A stretch of 64,000 bases of DNA from Terana coerulea. Lineage: Eukaryota; Basidiomycota; Agaricomycetes; Polyporales; Phanerochaetaceae. This document shows positions 25,303-36,003 of this stretch, piece by piece. How positions within the stretch are numbered: position 1 is the first letter of the stretch; every line of letters starts with the position of its first letter. The DNA is taken from positions 62,001 to 126,000 of the forward strand of contig JAKOGH010000743.1 in NCBI GenBank assembly GCA_024811115.1, written 5' to 3'. The position numbers and the translations under genes are program-made. The notes below the pieces were generated by a model. It did no database searches and was not told the origin of the DNA. It saw only the letters and a program-made list of their open reading frames with translations.

Positions 25303-27586
25303 ATGCCCACCACTGCGGGTACAGCAACCACTCGCACGTCCAGAAACTTTATAGGAGCGGTAGAGGATGAATGGCAGCTTTACAGGCGAGTCTTGCAGAT
25401 TTTGTGTTGCGATGCCGCTACTAAATGTATACTGCAGTAACCGAGCCTCCGACTACACCGTCGGACCGCCCATCGGCTACGGGGCCTCGTCGATAGTCTA
25501 CGCCGCAACCTTCCAGCCCTCGCCAGACTCTCCAAGCACTCCGTGCGCACTGAAAGTGGCGGATCTCGACCGCCTGCCGCCGCACGCTCTACACCTGCTC
25601 ATGCAAGAGACGCAGCTGATGTCGCTCTCCAAGCATCCGAATGTGCTGCGCGTCCGCGGCACCTGGATAGACGGCCACAAGCTGTACATTGCGTTACGGC
25701 TGATGACTGCCGGCAGCGCGGCTGATGTGATGCGTTATGGGTGGCCTGGCGGAATGGAGGAGGACGTCGTGAAATGCATTCTCAAGCAGGCACTGCTGGG
25801 GCTCAAGTGAGTTCCTCGTCTGCGTTTTACCATCCCGTAATTGCGTGTTGTGGAGCGCGGATGGTCTGCATTTTGGGGCTACCGTGCGTCGCCATCTTGC
25901 GCATCTTGACCCTCCCATCGGAAGCGGCTGGTGGAGAAGGCCGTCTGGCGGGTCTTCAACCGTATCTACGAGATCCGAGGTCACCGGTCGTAAAGAAAAT
26001 TACGAGACGGATTCCTGTCTGCATAGCTCCATGTATGCGTGCTAACACCTATCTCGCGCAGTTACCTCCATATCAACGGGCTAATGCACCGCGACGTCAA
26101 AGCAGCGAACCTTCTCATCGACGAGGATGGAACAGTCCTACTTGGCGACCTGGGTGTTGCAGCGCCTCTGTGGGATGCAGATGACTCCATCCACAACACC
26201 AAGAAATCATCAGTCATCGGCTCACGACCATATACCCACTCACCACACATCTATACCCTCGGCGCGCACGGCGCCTCGAATCATACCCACAACCACAAAC
26301 CCCGTCTAATAGGCAAGCGCAAGTCGTTTGTCGGCACGCCGTGCTGGATGGCCCCGGAGGTCATCACCGGCAAGCAGTACGACGCCTCGGCCGACATCTG
26401 GTCGTTCGGCATCACTGCGCTCGAGCTGACGCAAGGCCGTGCGCCCCTCTCGCGCGCCGCGCCCGCGTCCGTCCTGACGCACGTCGCGACGGCGCCGCCG
26501 CCGAAGATGGACCGGACCGCCGGCGTGCACGCGTACTCTGCGGCGTTCGCGGACATGATCGCGCAATGTCTGCAGAAGGACCCGAGCAAGCGCCCGAGCG
26601 CAGAGGAGCTGCTGAACTCAGGCTTCTTCAAGGGCGCAAAGAAGAAGGGCGTACCTCGTCGGGACCGTCCTCAAGGATCTGCCGCCGCTGGTGCAGAGAC
26701 AGGAGAAGCGGCGGGTACCGAGTATGATGACGCACGCGACGATGGAGAGTTGGGACTTCAGCTTGCGGGAGGGGAGCAACCCTGTGAGTCCGACGACAAG
26801 CGTGTACAGTATGCACAGCCACTTCAAGCGGGCGTTGAGGAATTCGCTACCGAAAGACGACATGTCCGAGGTCGATGATGAGGATGGCAAGGACGGGCAC
26901 AGGCGGCGTGCGTCCGCCGGGCCTGAACACGAGGAGGGTGCTGCTGCGTACGCGAGGAGGATTCGCGAAAGACACCGCTCGAGTTCGCGGTCCCACTCGC
27001 GGAGTGTGTCGTGGGCCAATGACGACGGCGACGCGCCCGGCCCGCCGTCCAGCCACAGCACTCAGGCGCACCCACACCCGGAACCCATCGCGGAGATCGT
27101 CGACCTGTCGGGCTCCCCGCCGCGATCAGTGGAGGGCACGCCGCCCCACACGCACCTGCTTCTAGCCCGGACGCCGCGCCACAGAGACCCACGCGCGGTG
27201 CCTCGGCGCCGTCTTCCTCCCCACCGCCATCCGACGCGGCCTCGCATCGGTCCAGTTCGTCGCAGAGCGTGGCGACGACGGCCGAGTCCGCAGAGCCCGT
27301 CACGCCCCCGCAGTCCACTGCGCCGGCCGCGCCGAAGCTGTGGAGGCGCCTCGTCGGGCGCACCGTGAGCGACTCGAGGGAGCGGGCGGGCGAGGGCGTG
27401 AAGGGGGACGGCGCAGAGGACGGTGGGGTGAGTCGCTCCGGCGGAAGGCCTTGGGCGGAGTGAGTATGCTCGCGGGGCGGGGTGCGGGCTTGGTGCGGAC
27501 TGTGAGCCGCGTTGGGACTGGTGAGTTCTCCTGCTGTACGAGTACAAATGATAGCTAACTGTCGTCTTCATATAGGTAAAGCGTGA
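25303..27586 (+). CDS. STE20-family kinase, OSR1/SPAK (FRAY) type
   Basis: A STE20-group serine/threonine kinase, closest in style to OSR1/SPAK kinases of stress and polarity signalling. Exon 1 starts MPTTAGTATTRTSRN and ends EWQLY; a GC-AG intron (25386-25437) with a CTACTAA branch joins it to NRASDYTVGPPIGYGASSIVY, the glycine loop. ALKVADLDRLPP gives the catalytic lysine. A 255-base intron (25807-26061) precedes YLHINGLMHRDVKAANLL (HRD loop) and LLGDLGVAA (DLG in place of DFG). About 55 unusual residues, histidine- and serine-rich, separate DLG from the activation segment GKRKSFVGTPCWMAPEV. The domain ends at DPSKRPSAEELLNSGFFKGAKK (26640). The C-terminal tail (YLVGTVLKDLPPLVQRQEKRR, then HATMESWDFS) is in another frame, so an extra base lies near 26647; further frame changes near 27160 and 27430 are needed to reach LWRRLVGRTVS and SLRRKALGGVSMLAGRG, and a last intron leads to the stop at 27584. 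The kinase domain itself is intact. Confidence 0.85.
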
Positions 27587-28034
27587 GAAGCACCCCCTTG
27601 CGTCTGGTAAGCCGAGGTTCTACTTCGGTTCGCACATTACTACGTGTGTACATTCTACTGTCTGTACTGTTATAGCCTCAGCGTGTTCCTGTATCATCAA
27701 GACCGCTACGCATTCTCTTGTCAATGACGACACTGTATTAATGACCTGAAGCCTTTGTCTGTATTTACTCTGCCGATCTTGTGTTAACATACCCATCAAC
27801 TCCAACAAATTCAACATGATTTAGTGTTTATCTCGCCGCCTATGCTTCATTTCGCTGTGATAGATCCACTTATATTGCACCCTAGTAGTATTTTGTTGAT
27901 GGTTTGGCTGTCGTGGGTGGATGGGAGGCCCAATGGCAGGCTCGAATTTGGCTCGAATGCTTTCAGGGACGTCGTTCTTGTCTTCCTTGCAATTGCCGTG
28001 GCTGGTATATATGCTTTCAAGGGTTAGGCTTTCG
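27587..28034. other. Intergenic stretch, 3' flank of the STE20-type kinase
   Basis: About 450 AT-richer bases that should carry the 3' untranslated region of the kinase. No gene is recognised. Confidence 0.4.
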
Positions 28035-28116
28035 GTCCTTGTCGATTAGTGGTTAGATCATCACATTGTGGCGACACAATTCTGTGAAGACGGAAGCTCG
28101 AATCCTCCCTGGGACA
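28035..28116 (+). tRNA. Possible degenerate tRNA-His (anticodon GUG) with intron
   Basis: A cloverleaf can be drawn: acceptor GTCCTTG against CTGGGAC with one T-T mismatch and one G-T wobble; D-arm GAT/ATC around TAGTGGTTAG; anticodon stem TCACA/TGTGA around TT, GTG, G and C after removing a putative 10-base intron (CGACACAATT) at the canonical site; and a T-arm GGAAG/CCTCC with one mismatch and loop CTCGAAT. A T6 tract suited to Pol III termination follows at 28118. The B box (AGCTCGAATCC) departs from consensus at two positions, so this may be a pseudogene. The GTG anticodon would be histidine. Confidence 0.4.
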
Positions 28117-28524
28117 CTTTTTTCAATTGTGAATTTTTACACTTCAAAAATGGAGCCATAGAAGTACGGCGCACGGTCACCTTTTTACATAACTATGCAG
28201 AAGTGTGTATTTACACGGTAAGTCACGACGACGACAATTCAATTTGACCAAATAATTATGAGCAAGCCAAGTAAGGGGGGGCGTCTAGACTTCAAGACTG
28301 TCTAATCAGCGTCTTACCTCAAGGCTGGACAATGGTTTGCACTCGCGCTGCGAGTGAGATGTCGAGAGTGAAACAACAAACATTCATACAATAATACCTC
28401 GGCGGCTGTAGGAAATGGTATTGACCGACACCCAACTTATCATCATGCAGGTGGTAAACCTGTAATATGGAAGCTCAACACTGGTGAGGATAAATGACAA
28501 TTAAACAGATTTCAAGGTCTACAA
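28117..28524. other. Intergenic stretch downstream of ABC2
   Basis: About 410 bases between the tRNA-like sequence and the stop codon of the minus-strand transporter ABC2. It should hold the ABC2 3' untranslated region. Nothing else is recognised. Confidence 0.4.
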
Positions 28525-31500
28525 CTAAGCGTTGCCGGAAGCCATGGCGTACAAGGTGTCTTTATCGCCACTTGCGTTGACGAGCGCACGGAGGAAACCA
28601 TCCGAATTCTTCAGCAGCTCTACAGGGGATCCAAACTCGACAATATGACCAGCATCCAGGACCATCTATGGGGCACGAATAGTCAGTGCCATGCGGGGTA
28701 GACTATGCATGCCCACGTACAATCTTGTCAGAGTCCATGATAGTCTGCAGACGATGGGCAACGGTAAGGAGCGTGACATCCTTGGCAACCTCCTTGCGCA
28801 ACGACTCCTGGATGATCGCGTCCGTCTCATAGTCTATTAGTCGGTCGTGTGTTAGTGAATTCACGCCATGATTTGCGGCCTCCGGAGCTTACCGATGGCT
28901 GAGGTCGCTTCGTCCAAGATGAGCAACTTGCTCTGGCGGACGATAGCGCGCGCCAGAGCGATGATCTGGCGCTGACCGACCGACAGGTTGCCGCCACCAC
29001 TCGATACCGTGCTATCGAGCGTGAGCCGGCCCTCTTCGCCGTCCTTCTGGAGAGAGAACAGCCCCGCGGACCTCAAGGCGTCGTTCAACACCGCGTCTTC
29101 GTGCTGAGAGAACGGGTCCAGGTTTTCGCGCAGCGTTCCGCTGAGCAGCTCCGGCTAGGAAGAAAAGTTAGATTGGGATGACGGCATTGGATACTGACGT
29201 GGGCATACCACTTGAGGGATGATGGTGAGATTCGAGCGGAAGGCGTCCAGATTGAGCGAATCGGTGGGGACGCCGTCGAAGTAGACTTTGCCTTCGGTTG
29301 GGATGCATCGCAATAACGCTAACGTCAATGAGCTCTTGCCGCTGCCTGTCCGACCAACTGGAGCGACGTCAGTCATAGGCGATGAGCGGATAAAAAAATC
29401 CAGGCTTACCGATGCCGATGCGCTCGCCGGACTTGACGGTGAATGAAATGTTGTGCAACACGGCCGGTCCATCCTGGAATAATTCGGTCAGCCGTCACAC
29501 GCCGGCGGAAGTGGCTTCGGAAACGGACCGGAGAGTAGCGCGCGGACAGGTTTTCTACCCTCAGCTCTCCGCTGGCAGGCCAATATGCGGGCGGTACACC
29601 TTCCTCGGTAGGCTTGGGCTCTTGTTCGATGACGAGGTACTGTTGGATGCGCTCCAAGCTGTTCGCTGCAGCACATCGGAACATTAGCGAGACTCACGAC
29701 AGGTCGAGGACTAGAATCTCACCTTCGATTTGGAAGTCGTTCAAGATTCTGACCCACCAGAGGATCATACTGCTGAAGCCGACTGAAATTTACGGTTAGC
29801 GAGAATTATAAGACTAAGCGTGTAAAAGACGTACGAGCCATTGTCAGGGAATACCCGGTCTCCGATGCATCTCTCTGTGTCCCATAGACCATGTACGCAG
29901 CGAGCGAGGCCGCAAACGCTCCCGCGAGCATTTCACTACGAACCGAAATCCACCTTTTCATCGAGTGAGCCCAGTGTGACATGTAATTTGAGAGCAAAGC
30001 ACGTACCGGTTTAGGTTTCGGTACACTCTCGCTGCACTGGTGTAACGATCGATCCGACGGAAAGATTCTTCTCTGAAGGCCGCTTGCGCGCCATACGCCC
30101 GCACGGAGACTAACACGCCAGTCAGCCTCACGCCTGTAGAGTGCAAGAGCACAACTTACCCAATCCAGATATAGCAGCACCTATATGCCCTAGAACGGGG
30201 GCCTTCGCAGTGCTCATCTCTCGTTTCACCGAGAGCTGCGCCTTCATGTAAACGCTACCCAGAGCGGCACCCACAATGATCAAGACGAGCCCAGGGATGG
30301 AGAATATGGGGGAGATGACGATAACGGCACCAAACTTCAGGGAGATGTCGAAGGTCCAGTCCAGCAATTGATAAAAGTAGCTCATGACGGTGCCGTCGAC
30401 TGCAATTGATGTGCGTTAAACAGGATGGCCGCGGTTCCAGTATATGTGAAGCTCACTTGATGCAATATCTTGGGTGCACCGGGCAATGATACGTGAGGTA
30501 GGAGTTTTGTCGAGCCATCTGCGGGGCATCAGTTAGCATGGTATCGAAGTACCATGTAGGTGCTAGACGAGCCTTAAAGTGGCATGAAGTACGGTGTCCA
30601 CTAGCTCCTTGTGAATGACTCGGGACGCGCGCATGGACCCGTACATGAAGAACAGCGTGTACCCGCAGGCCATCGTCCCCAGCGTCGTAGCCACCACGGC
30701 GACGTATAGGGCCAGGTAGCTGTGGCCACCGCCGCTCGGATCAGTCTGTACAGCACAAAGAATAGAGACAACGTACTAGGGAACAGAAACCTCCCTCGGA
30801 TCACTATGGAGTTCGTATTGCCTGGCCCATAAGCCGAGGACCCATGAATCCAGACACGAGGCCACCCGACAGACCAGCACGAGAGTGATAAATGCACCCC
30901 AGAAGGCCCAGAGCCCCTTTCCCTTCGCCATATTCAAGACGAGAATTTTCACTGTTCGATTTCAGCATGCAGTAGCTGGTTGAACTGTTGAGAGAACTTA
31001 CAGGCTGACCACCCGACACGTCCCTCGGATATCTCCTCGGCGACGATCAGCTTCCCCGTCGACTTCTCTTCGGGAGGCGTATCTTTGTCCTTGCTTTCGA
31101 CGGCGACTTCTTGCTCTGCCTTCTCAATTTGGGACTTCTCTTTGGCGAGAGTGTCGGCAAGCTTCGCATCCTTGTCGAGAGCACTCGAAAGTGAACCTTG
31201 GCTTTTAACTCGACCGTTGGAGCCCAAGGACACGACAAACTCGGCGATGGGAGCGGCGATCGCTACATTATGCGTCTGGACAACGCTGTTACGCTCGTGA
31301 CGGAGGACCGGTGGGTGAGTGACGTACCACAAGGATGACGGTCCGACCCCGAACCAGATCCCCCTGGAAACATTCATCTACGATCCACTGGGCTGTGTGC
31401 ACGTCAAGTGCGGCAAGGACCTACAGTACGCGGTTAAGAACCCTCGGTCAACCAGAGAAGAGTTCACTCACGTCATCTAGGAGTAGAATTTGCGCGCTGG

Positions 31501-34500
31501 AATATACGGCGCGGGCAAGAGTGAGGCGAGCCTGGCGGTTACAATTAGCTTTCCTCGCGAAGTGAGTGGATCCCAGTTACCTTTTGCCCGCCGCTGCGTG
31601 TCTTCGTTAATATTTGGTTTCCCATCGTGTGACATGGACGTACCTCAAAGTCACTCCCTTCTCGCCGACTTCGGTAGCATCCCCAGCCTCGAAAAGAGAC
31701 AAATCGCGCTCAAGCGCGCACTGTTTGATAGCTAGATATCGTTGTAAGCAAGGCCTACTAGGAGAGGACGTGGATCTTACCTTTGTTATAACGCTCTTCC
31801 TCGTATGGAGATCCAAACAAGATATTGTTCTACATCGCCCGATGAGGATGTTGGAAGCAGGCGGGCACTCGAGCAACTCACTCGGATGGTCTCGTTGAGA
31901 ACCCACGACTCTTGCGCGTGGTACGCGACGCCTCCGTCTCGAGGAAGGTTGACAAACGAGCCAGGACCCGCCGGGGTATAGTGCAACTCGCCTATTCACG
32001 CCGATAACCGTTCTATGACAAATATAGCCTATAAATAACAGTAAAATGCTTACCAAGTAGAGCCATGAGCAGCGACGTCTTGCCACATCCGGTGGGGCCC
32101 ACGATCAAGTTGATATGACCACGCTTAAACAGCAGCTCGTCTTCAACAACGAGCTTGAAGTTCCGCCGGTGAGACCCAGGTGCAGTGGCGCTGGCGCTCT
32201 TGAGGTCCCAAGTGAAAGAGGCATTGTGGATGCCAATGGCCTGCGGGTCCACGGGTGTGTTGATGTCTCGCAATGCGGCAGTCTTCTCGGGTTCCAGGAA
32301 CGAATCAAGAAGCTCGGTCTAAAGGCCTGTCAGAGCCCCAACAAGTACCTGGACGTATTATCACTTACTTTGCGCAGGAAATCGGTTACGCGATCAAGGG
32401 CGACTTTGCCTGCGAGTAAAAAATATCGTCAGCTTTTATCGAGATGGGGCAGAATTGAGGAAAGTCCGATGCCGACCTTGTATGCATGCTGGAATAGAGA
32501 ACGTGACCCCACGGAAGTGCATCTGTATGGTTTGGAACACTGGGAAGTCGTCAGAAAAAAGAGGGCACCTGCCGACTACTGACATACCGGCCATCGAGGA
32601 GAATACCTTGGAGGCTGCTCCCACGATCAGTCACGCGTAGCCGTGTGTAGAAGCTAGAGAAGCGTACCTGTCAATTCTCCTTTCATCACCAAAGCCTACA
32701 TAACAGTGAGCATACCGACACAGAGCGACACTATGCTGGGACTCACGAAGACGGTGAACGTCACCACCATGGTGGACAACGGAATGAGGGTACTGCGCAG
32801 ATTGAGCTTCACGGCTGAGATAAGCGTCCTAACGACTTACTTGCAGACATTGTTGAGCAGCGACCAGGCCTTGGAGTGGCGCAGGGCGGCCAGCTCCTCT
32901 TGCCGTTTCCCGTCAATTCGCTCGCTCATTTTCGTCTCCCACCCAAATAGCTTGACCATCCGGATGGCGCCTCCAAGAACTGAGAGCGCGGCTTAGCACA
33001 ACGGCTCAATTTGCGCGGTACGTCACACTTGCCTTCTGAGATAGTTTCGACTCTGGCGTCTGTCTGATTATGCCATCAGAGCGAGGGTATAACCAAATCG
33101 AGATGGGTTACTCACCTTCTCCATCTTCTTGACTTGCGCACGGCGAATATATTTCGAAATAATACCGGGGATAGCCATCATGACAATCATAGTACCAATA
33201 CCGACAAAGGTGCTGTACATAGTCAGCCTCACAGGAGAATTTACGCACGGCACAGAATACTCACCTCCATCCGAGGATTGCGTACAAGAAGACGACGCTC
33301 AAGATAATCTGCAAGGGACTGAAATACACTGAAAGGCGCGGCGTCAGTCATAGCATGCTAAGAGAGCATGTGCACCGTCGCGACTTACAAACTAAAATCC
33401 AACTTTGGCCCCCCTCAATCGCGTCCATGTCTGTGGAGAGCAGGTTGTTGATTTTGCCGATCATATTGCCGTTCTTCTCTTTAGCACTGGCCTGCTCATC
33501 CAGTGGGGCGGCGGCGGCCGTACTCTCGACGGCGGAGTCCGAGTTCACTGGAGTAGATTCGCCATTTTCGGGACCCAGTTCTGCATTTGCTTCTGCGGGC
33601 ACTTCTGAGTCGGCAGGAGTTCCCGCCGCCTCCGTGCTCTTCGCCTTCGAAGACGCATCGACGTCAGCCTTGAGCCGTATGCGAAGGGCATGATCGAAGA
33701 TAATCTGGGTGAGGAGCGCCTGAGCCTTCGCGAGCATCCTCAGCTACAACACAGTCAGCCAAGCGTCGCAGAGTCGACGAAAAGCGGCGGTACGAACCGC
33801 GACAAAAGTGTATCGTTGTCCGGCCACGCTGTTGAGGAAAGACCCGGCAAACATCACGACGACCCAGAACCAGGGCTTGACGGTTGCCCCTTCACCGCGA
33901 GTTTCCAGGTACCTGTAACCCAACTAGTCGGAGGCTGCTCTGCTGCATGAATACGGAAATGCTCACGCCAAGATCCTGTTCACTGCGAGAGGTGAAACGA
34001 AGGAGGCAGGGACCTGTGGCGTGTGTCAGATGGCCGTACACCCGCCAGTACAACGGACATCTCTGTACCGTCAAGGTTAGAGCAGCAATCATCTCAACAT
34101 GTTCCCATGCTATCACGCGCGCATGAGCTAGATGGTTTTTGAGTGAAGGAGAAATCTCTTACAGTACAATCTCAGGAGTCCGAAGAACACATGACGACTC
34201 GCGGTTTTCTCGGTTGGGTTCAGGTACTGAAGATTGGTTAATAAACATGCGAATATGGTAAACGTGGAAAACACACAGCGTATCCTTCCTTTACGAGGTT
34301 TTTCATGTGCTCATCGTCGCGCAAAGGCGGCAGGTGCTCCATAGCCATATGAGAAGTGCGATTTCCAAGGTAGATGACCGGATCCAGGAAGTTATACAAG
34401 CCCATCGAGAGTATAGAGGCCGTTTGTTCCGGGTTGGGTACTGGCATTGGGTCCTGCATGTCCAGTCAAGTACGTCCACTACTGTGGAAATCTGGCACTG

Positions 34501-35214
34501 ACCTTGGGATCGTATGGCACGTAGCGCCTTGGTAGAGCAAGAGGAATGACAACACCAGCAATCGTCAATACACCAACTTTGGCCCACAGAAGGGAACCCT
34601 CCTGGCCGTCCGCTGGGATCAGGTGGTACGTCGCGAGAGGCCAGATGTCTCGGTACGCGTACACCGACCAGGATACCAGCAAGACGAAACTGACATGAGC
34701 CGAAGCGACGTCGCTAAACGACAGTCCAGATAGCGCATAGAGGCTAAGCAAGGCAGCATAACCCTAGCCATGCGAAAGTCAGTGACTCGTAAGCGATGGA
34801 AATATAGAAATCCACTGACATATGTTGCGCATATAGCCAGGTTAATCCACAAAGCGTTCTCCGGGCCAAGAGCCGTGTATATAGACAAGCCGAGGAGAGT
34901 TATGCAAGCCAACGCGCGGGCGACCTGAAGCATACTGGTCGCCCGGCTGCCGCCTTGGCTTTTGGGAGACACCAAGTCATTGTATGTGCGCTCATGGTCA
35001 TCGCCATTAATGAGGTCGTAGCTTTCATCCTGACGACGCGAGAAGTGGCGCGCAACCACTTGAACGGCGAGAATTAGGAGGGATAAGCTGGAGCCCCATA
35101 GCGGGATGAGCAACGGGCTCGAAAGCGTGGAGGTGGGAAGCATGAGCTAGGGTGGCGACTCACCACTTCCGCCCTCAAGCTTATAACCTGGAGAAACGGG
35201 TCATGCAAGCCCAT
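28525..35214 (-). CDS. ABCC full transporter, paralogue ABC2
   Basis: Same domain order as the transporter at 5642-12034 but closer to the copy at 39830-46831. The start is placed at 35214 (MGLHDPFLQ); the frame is open to an ATG at 35370. A GTGAGT intron is spliced in phase to [20 protein letters not shown], the first membrane exon. NBD1 has Walker [10 protein letters not shown] (about 32070-32101), a signature split by two introns (microexon at 31581-31593), Walker B QILLLDD and the downstream [12 protein letters not shown] linker. NBD2 has Walker [10 protein letters not shown] (about 29325-29350), signature LSVGQRQ (about 28980), Walker [12 protein letters not shown] (28905-28930) and an intact H-loop near 28755. 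The TMD1 insert after [14 protein letters not shown] is Ala/Glu/Ser-rich (33670-33440) and ends [12 protein letters not shown]. The protein ends LYAMASGNA. No reading-frame break was noticed, so it looks functional. It forms a same-strand block with a FunK1 gene and ABC3. Confidence 0.88.
31581..31593 (-). other. 13-nt microexon carrying the NBD1 signature core of ABC2
   Basis: The exon reads CGGCGGGCAAAAG on the minus strand. Upstream exon sequence ends TTGAG at 31644 and is followed by a 50-nt GTACGT...CAG intron (31594-31643) with a TTAAC branch point; downstream is a 49-nt GTAACT...CAG intron (31532-31580). Joining TTGAG, the microexon and GCTCGCCTC gives L-S-G-G-Q-K-A-R-L, exactly the ABC signature seen in the two paralogues, which have only the first intron at this place. 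Confidence 0.8.
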
Positions 35215-36003
35215 CAATTTTGCCAAGTGCGCCAATCTTGAGTCGGTACCGCTCTCAAGGTTAGAGTCAGGTCGTCGACTGTCGTCGAGCAGACAACCGG
35301 GGCAAATGGAATTTCTCCATGATGGGATCAACTTGCAGCAAATACACGCATGGGTGCCTGTGAGAGGCACCGGGGATCAAAGCTATCAAGTGGCAACGGC
35401 TCCGGCTCTTAGGAAACCATATGTTGGCAGCTTGATTTCGTGCGACCCGCGGCCGCTAGGTAGACCTGTAGATACCGGGGGCATTTTCGTAGGATCGGGG
35501 CGAAAATAAAACGGAGATGTCTGCAGCAGCAACGTTTGGAATAGCTTGAAACGTTTATTGTAAAGCGGGGATACTCGTGTGCTCGTCGAGGGGAGGGGAA
35601 GAACTGAGGGCTTGATAGGCGCCGGAAAATGTCCATGATTGATTTTGGGCGTCAACTGCACTCTGGCGCCCCCCGACTCGGATACTCAGGCAGCCAGGCT
35701 CAGGCTCGCATGGATGACACTCCGCAATTCAATCGGGGCAAATTCTTGTGAAATCGCTTTAAAAATTGTTTCCTTGCTCAAGATGAATACCTACATCCTG
35801 TCAGTGATGACATATTGGAGTAAGTAGCCGCGTCGGAGACGGTCGCTGAGTCCTGGATGATGTACATGACAGGTTACTCTCCAAAGTCTCGACCGCCTGC
35901 CGAGGTGCGTGACTGGTGTGCATAGGCTTTGCAACCTTGACAATGCAAAAGGTGACTGCCACTCGACCCCTAATAATATCATCCGGGACGCAGGCTGTCT
36001 TGC
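35215..36003. other. Intergenic region upstream of ABC2
   Basis: About 790 bases between the FunK1 stop codon and the ABC2 start codon on the same strand. It should contain the ABC2 promoter and, depending on the true start, part of its first exon. No other gene is recognised. Confidence 0.45.

Noticed and set aside
26640..26655. Programmed ribosomal frameshift in the STE20-type kinase
   Set aside because: No slippery heptamer with a downstream structure was evident, and similar one-base breaks occur in many other genes here, which points to sequence error.
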